The position numbers were made by a program, and so were the translations under genes. This document shows positions 49,399 to 58,889 of a stretch of 64,000 nucleotides of DNA, in pieces. Within the stretch, counting starts at the first letter, position 1. Every line of letters begins with the position of its first letter. Location of the stretch: NCBI RefSeq assembly GCF_963966145.1, contig NC_091048.1, positions 17,546,001 through 17,610,000 on the forward strand, written 5' to 3'. The notes beneath the pieces are model-generated. The model ran no database searches, was not told where the DNA came from, and was given only the letters and a program-made list of their open reading frames with translations. Source of the DNA: Tenebrio molitor. Its lineage: Eukaryota; Arthropoda; Insecta; Coleoptera; Tenebrionidae.

Positions 49399-50365
49399 TA
49401 CAGCGGAAAAATGGACAGGACCGGACTCAAAATTTTAGAAAACAATAAAAATATACAATTAATTATCCGTTAATACAAACATTTTACTAAGAAGATTTAG
49501 GCTAAAATTCTTAAGAATAATGGGTCGTATGATTTCCCTTTCATTAAAGTTAAAGAACGTCGTTAAATTGTTTTGTCTCTGTCTAACATAGTGCTTGTCA
49601 TATACTCTCACTTTGTCTAATCAATTATTTAGCTAATGAAAGGCTTAACGAATGGGAAATCATACGGCCCAATGTGTAGTACCTCGTGTTACAAGGAACG
49701 CCTCAACTTCGAAAACACCCTGTAGAATATCAATATCAGATCAGATATAAGCTCTATATTAAGAAAAGGCGTTGCTGAAGAAAAAATGTATTTAATAATC
49801 TATTTTAAAAAGGGAGCCGGGGTCTTCGCCTTAGCTGCTGCTGGCAGACGTCGATAAACTATCTCTCTCGGACCTATGTATACGCATAAGTCTTTTTTGT
49901 CGCACTTATTTAAAAATAAAAAAAAAAAGTATTCGCGTAGGGTAATTATTTAAAACCCTCGTATTCGTCTGGCTTTGTTGCACATATTTTTAATATCAAT
50001 TAATAAATCTGCCATAAAAATTTCAGACTGCCTAAAGTATTTTTTTTGCGTACACTAAAAAAATAACTTTGAGTCAGTCGGGCTGTACTTTAAAACCGTC
50101 CAAATAATCTGGCCTTCTTATTTCTGTAATCTATTAATGTTAAACTAAAAAATTAATATAATTTCAAGTTGCCTAAAGTATGTTTTTTGGGATTAATTTT
50201 TTGCAAATGTCATGTGCTGCGCAGTAGTAAAATAACCGCAAACGCCCTTAGCGACTCTCGATTTCAGATTCACGGATATTCAAATAGTACAAATTTGTAT
50301 ACATATTTCTGATTGCCTAAAATACCTTCCCTAAATTCGTCATCAGCTCTCCGACTATTTGAGTA

Positions 50366-50911
50366 ACGGGTGTTTTTTAAAATTTGGCGTTCAAGAGACG
50401 ATTGTGAATGCACTATACGTGGGCCAACCAACAGATGTAGTAATAAAACCGCCCCTTAATGCCCGCGTATTTTAAATAGCAGCTTCCAATTGGCTCATTC
50501 AAAACGTGCGCAGATTTTCGAAAGCCTGATATACATCCACAAAAATAACTTGACGGCATCCGGCATCTCATTCGTTTTAACCTCGCTTCGGGAGTTTGAC
50601 CACGTGTTTATGTTTGTTTGTTTTCTTTGTCATTTTTCGATTTGTATTACAAAATAGTTTTTTTTCAAGACTTTTGGTTCTCTATTTGTTAGAAAGAACC
50701 TGTTTCATTGTGAAACAGGCTTCGGCGTATATCGTTCTACGCAACTAGGCCACATCCCCTTTTTTTATTACTATATCTGTTGGTTGGCCCAAGTATAGAC
50801 GGGTTACGGATCACGGATCAGCTGTTTAAATCTTACGTTTTTACATGGGTGGTGCGCTCTCAATCGACTCTCCAACGCTAACTTCGACGCCAGATTTAAA
50901 AACACACCCTT
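50366..50911. mobile_element. MITE of the GGGTGTTTT family, split by an insertion
   Basis: Ends ACGGGTGTTTTTTAAAATTT and inverted ATTTAAAAACACACCCT near TA. The GGCGTT and GAnACGATTGTGAATGCA core matches 18517-18688 and 35190-35860. A second element (50425-50790) interrupts it. It begins 10 bp beyond the end of the 6.26 kb element. Confidence 0.7.
50425..50790. mobile_element. 366 bp element nested in 50366-50911
   Basis: Inverted ends GGGCCAACCAACAGATGTAG and CTATATCTGTTGGTTGGCCC. The surrounding MITE resumes on the other side (GGGTTACGGATCACGGATCA). Interior unrecognised, non-coding. Confidence 0.7.
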
Positions 50912-51225
50912 TAGTTTCAATACGTATAATGAATTCCAACTTTAAAAAAACGATGCCTGGCCATAACAATCTGACAGATTTCATCCTGTATATCTGAAGA
51001 AAACTTTGGTTAGGAATTTTGAAAATTTTGAAGTCACAATGTTGCCATACTTATGTTACGCTTTTGTACGAATCGATTGAAACCATAGAAAATAAATCCC
51101 TAGAAATGAACCTTCCGTGTTAGCAGACGGAAACAGAAACAGCGAATGTGCTGCCAGTGGTCGGGTGGTAAACTACACTTTGCGGTTCTGCACATGACGT
51201 TGACTTGATTTTATTATCGGCTATA

Positions 51226-52078
51226 ATAGGCGCTTTCCTTTTGCACCAAAACTCAGATATTTTTGCTCAGATCAGTTTGGTTCACTTACGGTTGGCTTCA
51301 AAAAAAACGGGAACTGTCAGAAAAAGTTCTGTCAAATTTTATTAAATTTTTATAGTTTGAAACGGCCTTTTAGAATTTAGGTTAAAAAACTGTACTTATG
51401 TGTCAGAAATACTACTGTGAAACAGACACAAATTGACATAAATTGACAAATTAAATTTCCAATTCACATTAGGTAAAATTTCGTTTCCCGTTTTTTTTTT
51501 AAGCCAACTGTATGTACGCGTTCCTTTTGCTTTTGGCTCAGACAAATAAAGTGAGATTTTTACTTCCCCCTTCCCGATGCTGCACCACCTCCGACAGCAG
51601 ATGCAGATAACTGAGAATTAACTTTAACTCACTTTGTAACATCGGTGGTGGGGGAAAAATATTGGGAAAAAGTAAAGCGAACCATCGCGTAGTTTTAAGT
51701 TATGTTTTGTATAAAGTGTTTGGCACAAATATAATTATAAAAAAATAGCAAGATATACAAGCTGCAGAGAACAAAAAATGGGTGGATCATCACTTATTTT
51801 ATACCATAGTTTTATAATCCACAGATATTTTTCTCTAGTGAGAATGGGGAAGCAGAAACATTAAAATCTTTTCTGGACAAAGTCATTTTGAAAAAATTTT
51901 GGGTTTTTTTAGGTCAGATCGTTGTAATTAGACCACGTGACATTCTGACATTCGACATTAGAGCTTAGCGTTCCGCGCCCGCGTTTCTTTTAACCGGCTT
52001 CACTCACAAAAGTCAAACTGATCTGAGCGACTCAGATCAGTTCATCTCAGCTCACTGCGTTTGCAAAAGGAAAGCTAC
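51226..52078. mobile_element. 853 bp element, GCTTTCCTTTTGCA ends
   Basis: Left TAGGCGCTTTCCTTTTGCAC followed by CTCAGATCAGTTTG. The right has the inverted equivalents, AGATCAGTT and TGCAAAAGGAAAGCTACTA. A small palindrome, GATCTGAGCGACTCAGATC, lies in the right arm. Contains the 51289-51510 MITE. Confidence 0.6.
51289..51510. mobile_element. 222 bp MITE, CGGTTGGCTT ends
   Basis: Ends CGGTTGGCTTCAAAAAAAAC and inverted TTTTTTTTAAGCCAACTG, flanked by TA at 51287-51288 and 51511-51512. Confidence 0.75.
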
Positions 52079-52375
52079 TAATATAACACAAACCGTGCTT
52101 GCACTTGCAAAATGGCATTTTATAGCCTTGTGATACATAAAGGCGTTTGTGGCCCGAGACGTCAGTCGAAGGCCATAACACGCCAAGGTCGAAGTTTTGA
52201 ATTTTATAATAATTTAGGTAGATTCAATTTTAAAATAACGACACAAAAAACAAGAAGGTGGAATAAGCCAGTTATTGTTATTACCGTAGTAACGTTATAA
52301 GTAAGGATAGCCATTGTTAATTTAGTGCGTGTTCAGTTTTTGTAGTGAAATATTTAATGGAAAAACTCTAGAAAA

Positions 52376-52640
52376 ATGGAAATAACAGAGGTATTTTCTG
52401 TTGACGACGAAGATGTGGTCGTTTCAGAAGAAATATTTCAAGCAGCCAACTACCGAAAGTCTTCTTCCGTCCAAATCGCAAGACAAGTATGAAAAAGAAT
52501 ACAGAAACTTTATGGACTGGTCTCAAACTAAGAAAATCACAGGCAAGTGTTCCGAAGATGTTCTCCTTGCCTATTTTTTGGAAAAATCAGAAAAATATTC
52601 AGCAGCTTCTCAGTGGAGAGCTTCTAGCGGACGGTAAAAA
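52376..52640 (+). pseudogene. Crypton-like tyrosine recombinase, N-terminal fragment
   Basis: Starts with an ATG reading MEITEVFSVDDEDVVVSEEI, shifts by one base near 52443, and continues LLPSKSQDKYEKEYRNFMDW and CSEDVLLAYFLEKSEKYSAA. The second part resembles the SAM-like core-binding domain that precedes the tyrosine recombinase domain in Crypton-derived insect and vertebrate proteins (recollection, moderate confidence). The catalytic domain is absent: the fragment stops at a hairpin-rich insertion near 52635. It is a broken copy. Confidence 0.45.
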
Positions 52641-53330
52641 CTTTTTCTCCCTACCGGTTAGAAATGTAGGCTGTGGATACCTCATTTGAGGTGAGAAAAT
52701 TCAACTTTCTCGCTAAGGTAAGAAAGTTAATCATGAAATGTTTATGGTAAAACTGTACCAAAATACAAATGTCAAAAGTGTCAAAAGTGAAATAAGTTAT
52801 TGATAAATGAAAGCCAATTCAATGAAGTAAGTTGGTAGGTCAATCATATAATCTGGAAAATAAACAGATAAGCTAGGTAGGTAGATTACTTTACCCTGTT
52901 TATATCAAATTTTCGAACAAACCTCAAATCTTCAAATGCGATGATGACAAGTTAATTAAACAAATAACACAACCTACTATTAATTCTCAAAATTTTCGTT
53001 TTAATCACGAATATAACCATCTTTTTTGACTTTTTTCAACAAAGTTGTGCCGGTAGGGAAAAAAATTGTATTCAAACCTTGTTAAGAAAGTGTCCTTGCA
53101 GACCTTAGGCACTTACAAACCTCGTCTACGACTCGGTTTATAATCTTTGCCTGCGGTCTGCAAGAAACCACTTTCTTACCTTGGTTTGAAATATACTATT
53201 ATTCGGAATCGTATTGTAATATGCACATTCCTAACCTTATACGAGGGCGGAAAGTTAACCATTCCTTTTTATATTTACTTCCCTCTCTTGGTCAGTAGTA
53301 GGCCACTTTCCGCCCTGTTATGACGTTTTT
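52635..53330. repeat. Cluster of consecutive hairpin modules
   Basis: Three self-complementary blocks follow each other. In the first, CTCCCTACCGG near 52650 faces CCGGTAGGGAA near 53050. The second (53065-53200) has ends ATTGTATTCAAACC and TTTGAAATATACTATT and a TCCTTGCAGACC / GGTCTGCAAG stem. In the third, GAGGGCGGAAAGTT near 53241 faces ACTTTCCGCCC near 53310. The second shares its outer ends with the other fold-back modules. The others have different stems. Confidence 0.6.
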
Positions 53331-53423
53331 CCAGTGGCGTACACGAATTGTCGAAAAACGGTAGAAATGAAATTGCATCAAATTAATTGTTTATTTGCTA
53401 AAAATGTAATGATTCCGAATAAA

Positions 53424-53558
53424 ATAGTATACAAACCTCGGTGGGAAGGTGTTTCATTCCTGTCTCGGGCATTAGTTCACCTCGGCTACGCCTTGGTAAA
53501 CTATCTTAGGTCTCGACAGGAATGAAACACTTCCCACCTCGGTATGTAATCTACTATT
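53424..53558. repeat. Fold-back hairpin module 4
   Basis: Ends ATAGTATACAAACCTCGG and CCTCGGTATGTAATCTACTATT. The stem GTGTTTCATTCCTGTCTCG pairs with CGACAGGAATGAAACAC, and the centre CACCTCGGCTACGCCTTGG is itself palindromic. Closest relative is 62786-62922, on the other side of the gypsy element. Confidence 0.75.
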
Positions 53559-53964
53559 ATTCACAATCGGTTAGTAACGTACAGCTTTTCTAACCTCTTA
53601 AAGGTTAGAAAGTGAGCGTTTACTCGTGTACACAACAACCGGTGAGTAATGATGAAAAGAGGAGTCAGTAATGAGTCGTAAGCGGTCAGTAATGAAACCC
53701 ATAACTGACCTGTGGTGGCGCTACTGTAGCACCAATCGCGAAAATCTCTGTACGTTTTTCTGATATCGTAATTTGCTTTTCTCAGGTAAGAGACTGAGTA
53801 TTAATTTGTGTGCGAATTCCTGCAATTCTGGGGAGGGTAGGTACATTCTATTTCACTATCGCACATTTTGTGTGTTAAAAAATGTGAGCAAATCTCAATT
53901 TGGTTTGACTTTTGTGAACTAAAATTTATTACAATCTCAATCGTGCGCGCCTACTAAGTTTTAA

Positions 53965-54650
53965 TATTTTGCCAAAATAAACGGTACCAGGAAACAGGAG
54001 GTAGTTGAAGAATTCATGGCTTCGGTCGACTTCTTCAAATCTTCTGAAGGTATTAGCGACGCAAACGCACTCCTTGGTCTCCAGCTACTACTAGAAGGTC
54101 AAGCTCACACATGGTGGGTTGGGATCAAAACACTGGTAACCACCTGGGAGGATACAAAAAAATTCATTAGGGAAGTATATCTCGACATCTTCGGAGAAAA
54201 ACAAGACAGAAACACGCCGACTAGCACATTTACAGTCAAGAAAAGAGCTCTCTTTTCGTTACTCGAGAACCCCCACGATGAAGAGACTCAGGTGAAGATG
54301 GTGTTTGGCTTGCTACGGCTGGAAATACGTGAGAAAATCACATTCAGCAGCACTGATTCATTCTCAAATCTATTCACAGCTGCTCGAGGAATAGAAGCCA
54401 CCCTCCGCGAAAAAGAAAACGAAACGACATACCAACAGGAAACCGAGAAAAAGAAACCCCACGAAAAATGCACATTTTGCAAAAACCCCGGACACGACGT
54501 TTCGGCATGCAGGAAGAAAATAAGAGCCGAACAGGAAAATGGGCAAACGAAAGCTACGAAGAATGAGTTACGATGCTACGGATGCGGTCAACCTGGGGTC
54601 ATCAAACGAATTTGTACGAAGTGCTCATCACCACAACCCAGTAACCCAAC
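53965..54650 (+). pseudogene. Gypsy gag, truncated
   Basis: The frame is open from 53965 (stop just before). The first ATG is at 54016, but similarity begins before it, in a stretch around KINGTRKQEVVEEF. Capsid-like landmarks are LLGLQLLLEGQAHTWWVGI and FGLLRLEIREKI. Then come two zinc knuckles: CTFCKNPGHDVSAC, intact (CX2CX4HX4C), and CYGCGQPGVIKRIC, in which the His position holds another residue. Coding similarity stops at the 8 bp target duplication. The 48 codons that follow in frame come from the inserted transposon and are not gag. Confidence 0.8.
54643..54650. repeat. 8 bp target-site duplication, left copy
   Basis: AACCCAAC directly before the transposon end, identical to 58517-58524. 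Eight bases is the P-superfamily standard. Confidence 0.9.
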
Positions 54651-54680
54651 CGTAGCCGTCGTAAGAGATAGCCGTGCTGA
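54651..54680 (+). repeat. Left terminal inverted repeat of the P-type transposon
   Basis: 30 bp, perfect inverse of 58487-58516. It ends in GATAGCCGTGCTGA. Confidence 0.93.
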
Positions 54681-54804
54681 CGTAGAATTGGCAACATCGC
54701 TTGAGGACCGTCGAAGTCAGCAATATACATGGCGCGATATAGTGGAGTGTGTGCTAGTTTTCATTTTCTTGTTCATAACTGCCGTTTTTTGGTAAATATT
54801 CATG

Positions 54805-54812
54805 TATAAAAG
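54805..54812 (+). promoter_or_regulatory. TATA box of the transposase gene
   Basis: TATAAAAG, 122 bases before the transposase ATG and inside the transposon. The leader between the left repeat and ATG is only 253 bp, so this is the most likely core promoter. Confidence 0.55.
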
Positions 54813-54933
54813 GGTTTGATGTGTGTGGGAAGAGTTGTTCAACCGTGTTATGTAAAGTTTAACACATTTTTGTTTTCATTTATCGGTGTAATTTGTGTTT
54901 TTTGTGGGGAGTCTCCTGTATAACCTCAAAAAC

Positions 54934-57777
54934 ATGCCTAGCCGTTGTTGTGTGCCTGGTTGTAACAGCAACTATGATTCAGCATTGAAGACAACACAGA
55001 ATAATCGTGGTATGAGTATATTTAAATTTCCTAAAAATGAAGAACGTAAACAAGCATGGTTGAAAGCTATTCCGCGGGATGATTTTACACCCTCATCTTC
55101 AAGTGTGGTCTGTCAATTACACTTTCATTCTACTGATATTGTTAAGTATGATAAACACTTGCAACCTGATGGAAGCACTAAAGAACTTCTTTTAAACAGA
55201 CCACGCTTAAAAGATAATGCCATCCCCAGTATCTTTCCCAATTTACCCGCGTATTTAACCAAATCAAAACCGAAAGAAAGAAATGACCCTCAGTCTAGAC
55301 GAAATGCCGTTTGTCAAAGACAAATTGATAATGTGACCAATTTTTTAAATTCAGACATTATTATCGATTTTAATGATTTAAAAAACAAAATTTCAACTGA
55401 GGTTAATATGTCTGGGTGGGAATTTAAAATAAGTGATAATGGTGTTTATTTTTTTACATTAAATTTTAGTAATAATAATTTAACAATTGACACATCGATA
55501 TATGTAAGTCAAATTTTGCAAGTAAAAATATGCATCAAAAAAGAAGAACTAACTCCAAATGAATTAAAGTGGATTTTGCCTTTCGATCTTAAACTTTCTA
55601 GGTTGTCACAGTTAGTAAATTTATTAGCACGATACAAAAATTCAACTGATAATAATTATTCAGAACCAACAGTAAATATTTTAAATCGGGGCTTAGATTT
55701 ATTAATAAATGCCCAAGAAAAGGGAAGAGAACAAAATTTTGATAAAATCAGACAATTAGAAATAATTATAGATCAGTTGCGACAAATTGTAAATGATAAA
55801 CCGAAATATTCATCTTGTACTGTTATAATGGCTTTTATTTTATATTCCCAATCAGCTTCATGCTACGAATTAATTCGCAGTTTTTTAATTTTGCCCCATA
55901 AACGATATTTGCAGTCAATATCGTCTTCTCTTCAAGTTTCACCTAATTCTGAGTTAACAAATAAAAATTATCTTGTAAATGTCTCTAAACCTTTAACTTC
56001 ATTAGAGCGGGTTGTAGTACTATTAGTAGACGAAATTTATATAACGGCTCGATTAGACTATAGATCAAAAAGTATAATTGGTTCTGCTGTAAATTCACCA
56101 TCTAATGAAGTGGCCAAAACAGTTTTAACTTACATGATTAGCTCTGCATTTGGAAATTTAAAAGAAGTTGTTAAATTCGTTCCCGTGAACAAAATAAAAG
56201 GAACAGAGGTTACTGAAATAACAAAACAAATAATAAATTTTGTTCAGGACTGTGGTTTTGAAGTGCTTTGTGTTATAACCGATAACCATTCCATAAATCG
56301 AGCTATGTTTAAAACACTTTCAAAATCATTTAAAATTGAAAATCCGAAAAGCCCAGAAAAAACAATTTTTCTTACTTATGACTTTGTTCACATCTTTAAA
56401 AATATTTGGAAAAATTGGCTAAATTTAAAAAATCTAGATCACACCTTTGTATTCTGTGATTGGGAAGATCTGGAGACAATTCGGTATGCAAAATTTCAAA
56501 ATCTTCGAGACATTTATCATGCAGAACAAAATTCACTTGCTAAACAAGCCTTTAAACTTTGTTATAAGTCACTGTATCCATCTGTTTTGGATAGACAGAA
56601 GGTTATTTTGGCAGATAATATTTTTCACAGTTCCACAGTATCTTGCTTGAAATCAAAGTCAATTAATGACACAGCACAATTTTGTGAAATTATTAGAAAA
56701 TGGTGGGATATTGTAAATAATACTTCCAATATTAAAGGCAAAATTAAGAGAAATGAATGGTGTACCCCTTTTGAAAAGGAACATATAGATGACGATGTCA
56801 AATTGCAGTTTTTAAAAAAATTTGTTTTGTGGATAGACCAGTGGAATAGCTTAAAAGATTTTAATGGCAAATTATCAAATGAGACTTATCACGCTTTACG
56901 ACAAAGCACATTAGTTTTAATATCTTTAATTGAATACAGCTTTCAAACTTACGATACTTTAAAGTACATACTAGCTGGAAAATTTAGTACCGATAATTTA
57001 GAAAAACGCTTCGGATTATATCGATCTCTGTCGGGATGTAACTATAACGTTTCATATGATGACATACTGGGAGCTGAGAAGAAAATTAGAGTTAAAAAGG
57101 TATTTAAAAAAATTGATGGATCTTTCTCATTTACAGAACTGAAGGAAAATTTTGGAGCAATAATTGACGATGAAAAAATTAATTATTATGATAATGATAA
57201 TTTCCCACATATTAAAGATTTTATTTTCATATTAGAGACAAATTATCTGCAGGATTGTGATATAGATTTCTCTGCAAAAATATATATTTCTGGGTATGCC
57301 GCACATTCTATATCAAAAAAATTAAGTTGTTGTGAATGTATTTCTGTAATTAGAGCAGAAAAAGGAAAACAGTTAGGTGATGTTTATTTTGATAATCTAC
57401 AAAGGAATGGTTTATCGGTTGCAACTGATTCTGTAATGTTTATTTTCGTACATATGTGTTCGATTTTGGAGTATATTTTAAATGATGAAACTTGCTTACC
57501 AAAATTTTTAAATTGCTCTGAACAAAAAATTCTCTTATGTAAGTTAACTGTACTCAGCATTCAATCAGATTACTATTTTCAAGATTTTCTAGAAACTTGT
57601 AATTGTGGAAATAACTATAAAAATATTTTAAATTCTCTGTGTTCCATATTTGCTAATATATGCTTAAATAATTATGTAAAAAACAAAAACAATCAATTGG
57701 CCGCACAGAAAAAAAAGAATGACGGCAGTGGGACAATGAAAAGTTCAAAAACAAGAAAACTAAACACATTCCAATAA
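54934..57777 (+). CDS. THAP-domain P-element-type transposase (THAP9-like)
   Basis: Cut-and-paste transposase of the P superfamily, 947 residues in one exon (human THAP9 is about 900). The ATG at 54934 starts the canonical MPSRCCVPGCNSNY. The THAP zinc finger has C5 or C6, C10, C60 and H63 with P33, W42 and F64, closed by AIPSIF at 96-101. A helical, coiled-coil-prone segment lies near 265-295. The RNase H-like catalytic core has D366 in VVLLVDEIYI, D450 in VLCVITDNHS and E690 in FSTDNLEKRFG. FVHIFKNIWKNWLN is in the place of the usual H-x-x-K-N-x-x block of the GTP-binding insertion region. No stop or frameshift is present. AATAAA overlaps the stop. Catalytic assignments come from motif context, not alignment. 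Confidence 0.92.
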   Translation: MPSRCCVPGCNSNYDSALKTTQNNRGMSIFKFPKNEERKQAWLKAIPRDDFTPSSSSVVCQLHFHSTDIVKYDKHLQPDGSTKELLLNRPRLKDNAIPSIFPNLPAYLTKSKPKERNDPQSRRNAVCQRQIDNVTNFLNSDIIIDFNDLKNKISTEVNMSGWEFKISDNGVYFFTLNFSNNNLTIDTSIYVSQILQVKICIKKEELTPNELKWILPFDLKLSRLSQLVNLLARYKNSTDNNYSEPTVNILNRGLDLLINAQEKGREQNFDKIRQLEIIIDQLRQIVNDKPKYSSCTVIMAFILYSQSASCYELIRSFLILPHKRYLQSISSSLQVSPNSELTNKNYLVNVSKPLTSLERVVVLLVDEIYITARLDYRSKSIIGSAVNSPSNEVAKTVLTYMISSAFGNLKEVVKFVPVNKIKGTEVTEITKQIINFVQDCGFEVLCVITDNHSINRAMFKTLSKSFKIENPKSPEKTIFLTYDFVHIFKNIWKNWLNLKNLDHTFVFCDWEDLETIRYAKFQNLRDIYHAEQNSLAKQAFKLCYKSLYPSVLDRQKVILADNIFHSSTVSCLKSKSINDTAQFCEIIRKWWDIVNNTSNIKGKIKRNEWCTPFEKEHIDDDVKLQFLKKFVLWIDQWNSLKDFNGKLSNETYHALRQSTLVLISLIEYSFQTYDTLKYILAGKFSTDNLEKRFGLYRSLSGCNYNVSYDDILGAEKKIRVKKVFKKIDGSFSFTELKENFGAIIDDEKINYYDNDNFPHIKDFIFILETNYLQDCDIDFSAKIYISGYAAHSISKKLSCCECISVIRAEKGKQLGDVYFDNLQRNGLSVATDSVMFIFVHMCSILEYILNDETCLPKFLNCSEQKILLCKLTVLSIQSDYYFQDFLETCNCGNNYKNILNSLCSIFANICLNNYVKNKNNQLAAQKKKNDGSGTMKSSKTRKLNTFQ

Positions 57778-57785
57778 ATTAATAA

Positions 57786-58125
57786 TAAAATTTTAATCAT
57801 ACATTTTTATATTACCAGTTATGTATATATTTTTGTTTTGAAGAATTCATTTTGTTTTTATTTATTTTTTGATTTATTAAAGAATTTTATTTTATTTTTA
57901 TATTCTCCGTTATGTACATATATATTTTTGTTTCAAAGAATTCATTTTATTTTTTGATTTTTTAAAGAATTTTATTTTATTTTATTTTTATATTACCTGT
58001 TATGTATATATTTTTATTTTGAAGAATTTATTTTTTGTTTATTTTTTTATTTTTTGAAAGATTTTATTTTACTTTTATATTACCTTTTATTTATATATTT
58101 ATGTTATGAAGAATCCATTTTCCGT
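57786..58125. repeat. AT-rich tandem repeat of about 90 bp, four units
   Basis: Units starting TATTACCAGTTATGTATATA near 57810 recur near 57899, 57991 and 58077, each followed by GAAGAATTCATTTT-like sequence and then runs of TTTTATTTT. Spacing is 86-92 bp. It lies between the transposase stop and the right terminal repeat. Confidence 0.75.
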
Positions 58126-58486
58126 TCTCCTTTCTCCTTTCTCCTGGCAGGAGATGGCCCTACACCTCCACGTGGTTCTTGCTGGACAATAAATTATTTT
58201 TTTCGTACAAGATATATCTACCTAGATATATTTCCTTGCTAAATCGTTTCGTATAGCAAGTAAATGTACTTGCGGTTTTTGTATTAAAAATATAGTTTAT
58301 TGACAAAGTGGGGTTTTTCCCAAATTCCCTTATTGTATTATTTGAATTTTTTGAGTTAAATAAATTGTTAATTTTAGTGATATGCAATAATTACAGCCTC
58401 ACACGTTTTCGACATTTATCTAAGTACGTCTGCGAAGTGTCGAGTGCCGGTCCACTAGAGGCGAGCGTTGCGGCGTTGCCTTTTTC

Positions 58487-58516
58487 TCAGCACGGCTATC
58501 TCTTACGACGGCTACG
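58487..58516 (-). repeat. Right terminal inverted repeat of the P-type transposon
   Basis: 30 bp, perfect inverse of 54651-54680. Confidence 0.93.
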
Positions 58517-58524
58517 AACCCAAC
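58517..58524. repeat. 8 bp target-site duplication, right copy
   Basis: AACCCAAC, identical to 54643-54650. Gypsy coding resumes immediately after. Confidence 0.9.
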
Positions 58525-58889
58525 CATGGCATTCAACGCGATAAACGTTGAAATCCTAGAACGGCCGGCTGTGGACATAGAGATCTACGGTTTTCCAGGA
58601 ACCGCCTTCCTAGATTGTGGTGACAGGACAAACCTCGCCAGCCCCCGGTTACAAGATATCTTCGTAAAAATGAACCTACCGCTCCAGGAACGTACGGCAC
58701 GTGTGGTGTTAGCCACTGGAAATTCTCAAGTCCAAACAGTGAGAACTGTCACGGTCCCAGTCAAGCTGAAAGGACGGACTTTCCAAACACCCTTTGTATG
58801 TGCTCAAGGAGGTGCGGACGCAGTCACCTTACTAGGCACCGACTTCGCCAGGATCGCAGGCCTGGTAATCGACTTCTACAATGATAGCT
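58525..58889 (+). pseudogene. Gypsy protease fragment
   Basis: In frame with gag if the transposon is set aside. The aspartic-protease region VDIEIYGFPGTAFLD is present, but the catalytic triad reads DCG in place of DTG. LLGTDFARIAGLVIDFYND follows, typical of retropepsin C-termini. Similarity stops at about 58889, where reverse transcriptase begins mid-domain in another frame, so a deletion has removed the linker and the first part of reverse transcriptase. Confidence 0.75.

Larger units (their letters stand above)
48327..49722. mobile_element. 1.4 kb element, CAGGTGTTTTCGAAG ends, hosting two MITEs
   Basis: Ends CAGGTGTTTTCGAAGTTGAG and the inverted CTCAACTTCGAAAACACCCTG, with TA on both sides (48325-48326, 49723-49724). 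Its own interior is partly self-complementary (AATCATCTTAGTAAAATGTG near 48760 against a matching inverted block near 49480). It lies in the right half of the 6.26 kb element. Confidence 0.7.
44101..50356. mobile_element. 6.26 kb element with long inverted arms
   Basis: The left end AGTCCGAGAGCTGATGACGA is mirrored by the right end TCGTCATCAGCTCTCCGACT. Complementarity continues inward for hundreds of bases: 44101-44385 plus 45090-45250 on the left pair with about 49750-50356 on the right, the left arm being split by the 44381-45085 insertion. A further inner pair is 46046-46145 with 48205-48310. No coding sequence for transposition is found. AGT termini and long arms recall Polinton/Maverick or large fold-back elements. 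Flanking hexamers (CATTTT, ATTTGA) do not match exactly, so the target duplication is unproven. Confidence 0.65.
54651..58516 (+). mobile_element. P-superfamily DNA transposon, apparently complete
   Basis: 3866 bp bounded by 30 bp perfect inverted repeats (54651-54680 and 58487-58516, starting CGTAGCCGTCGTAAGAGATA) and an exact 8 bp duplication AACCCAAC. Just inside the perfect repeats the two ends still share a GGCAAC block. The element carries a TATA box, one uninterrupted 947-codon transposase, an AATAAA signal at the stop and a run of AT-rich tandem repeats. It interrupts the gypsy gag-protease frame exactly at the duplication. Perfect ends and an intact gene against a ruined host element indicate a recent insertion. 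Confidence 0.93.

Noticed and set aside
54651..54795. Extension of gag beyond the zinc knuckles with a hydrophobic tail
   Set aside because: It is read from the left terminal repeat and leader of the P-type transposon, past the target duplication.
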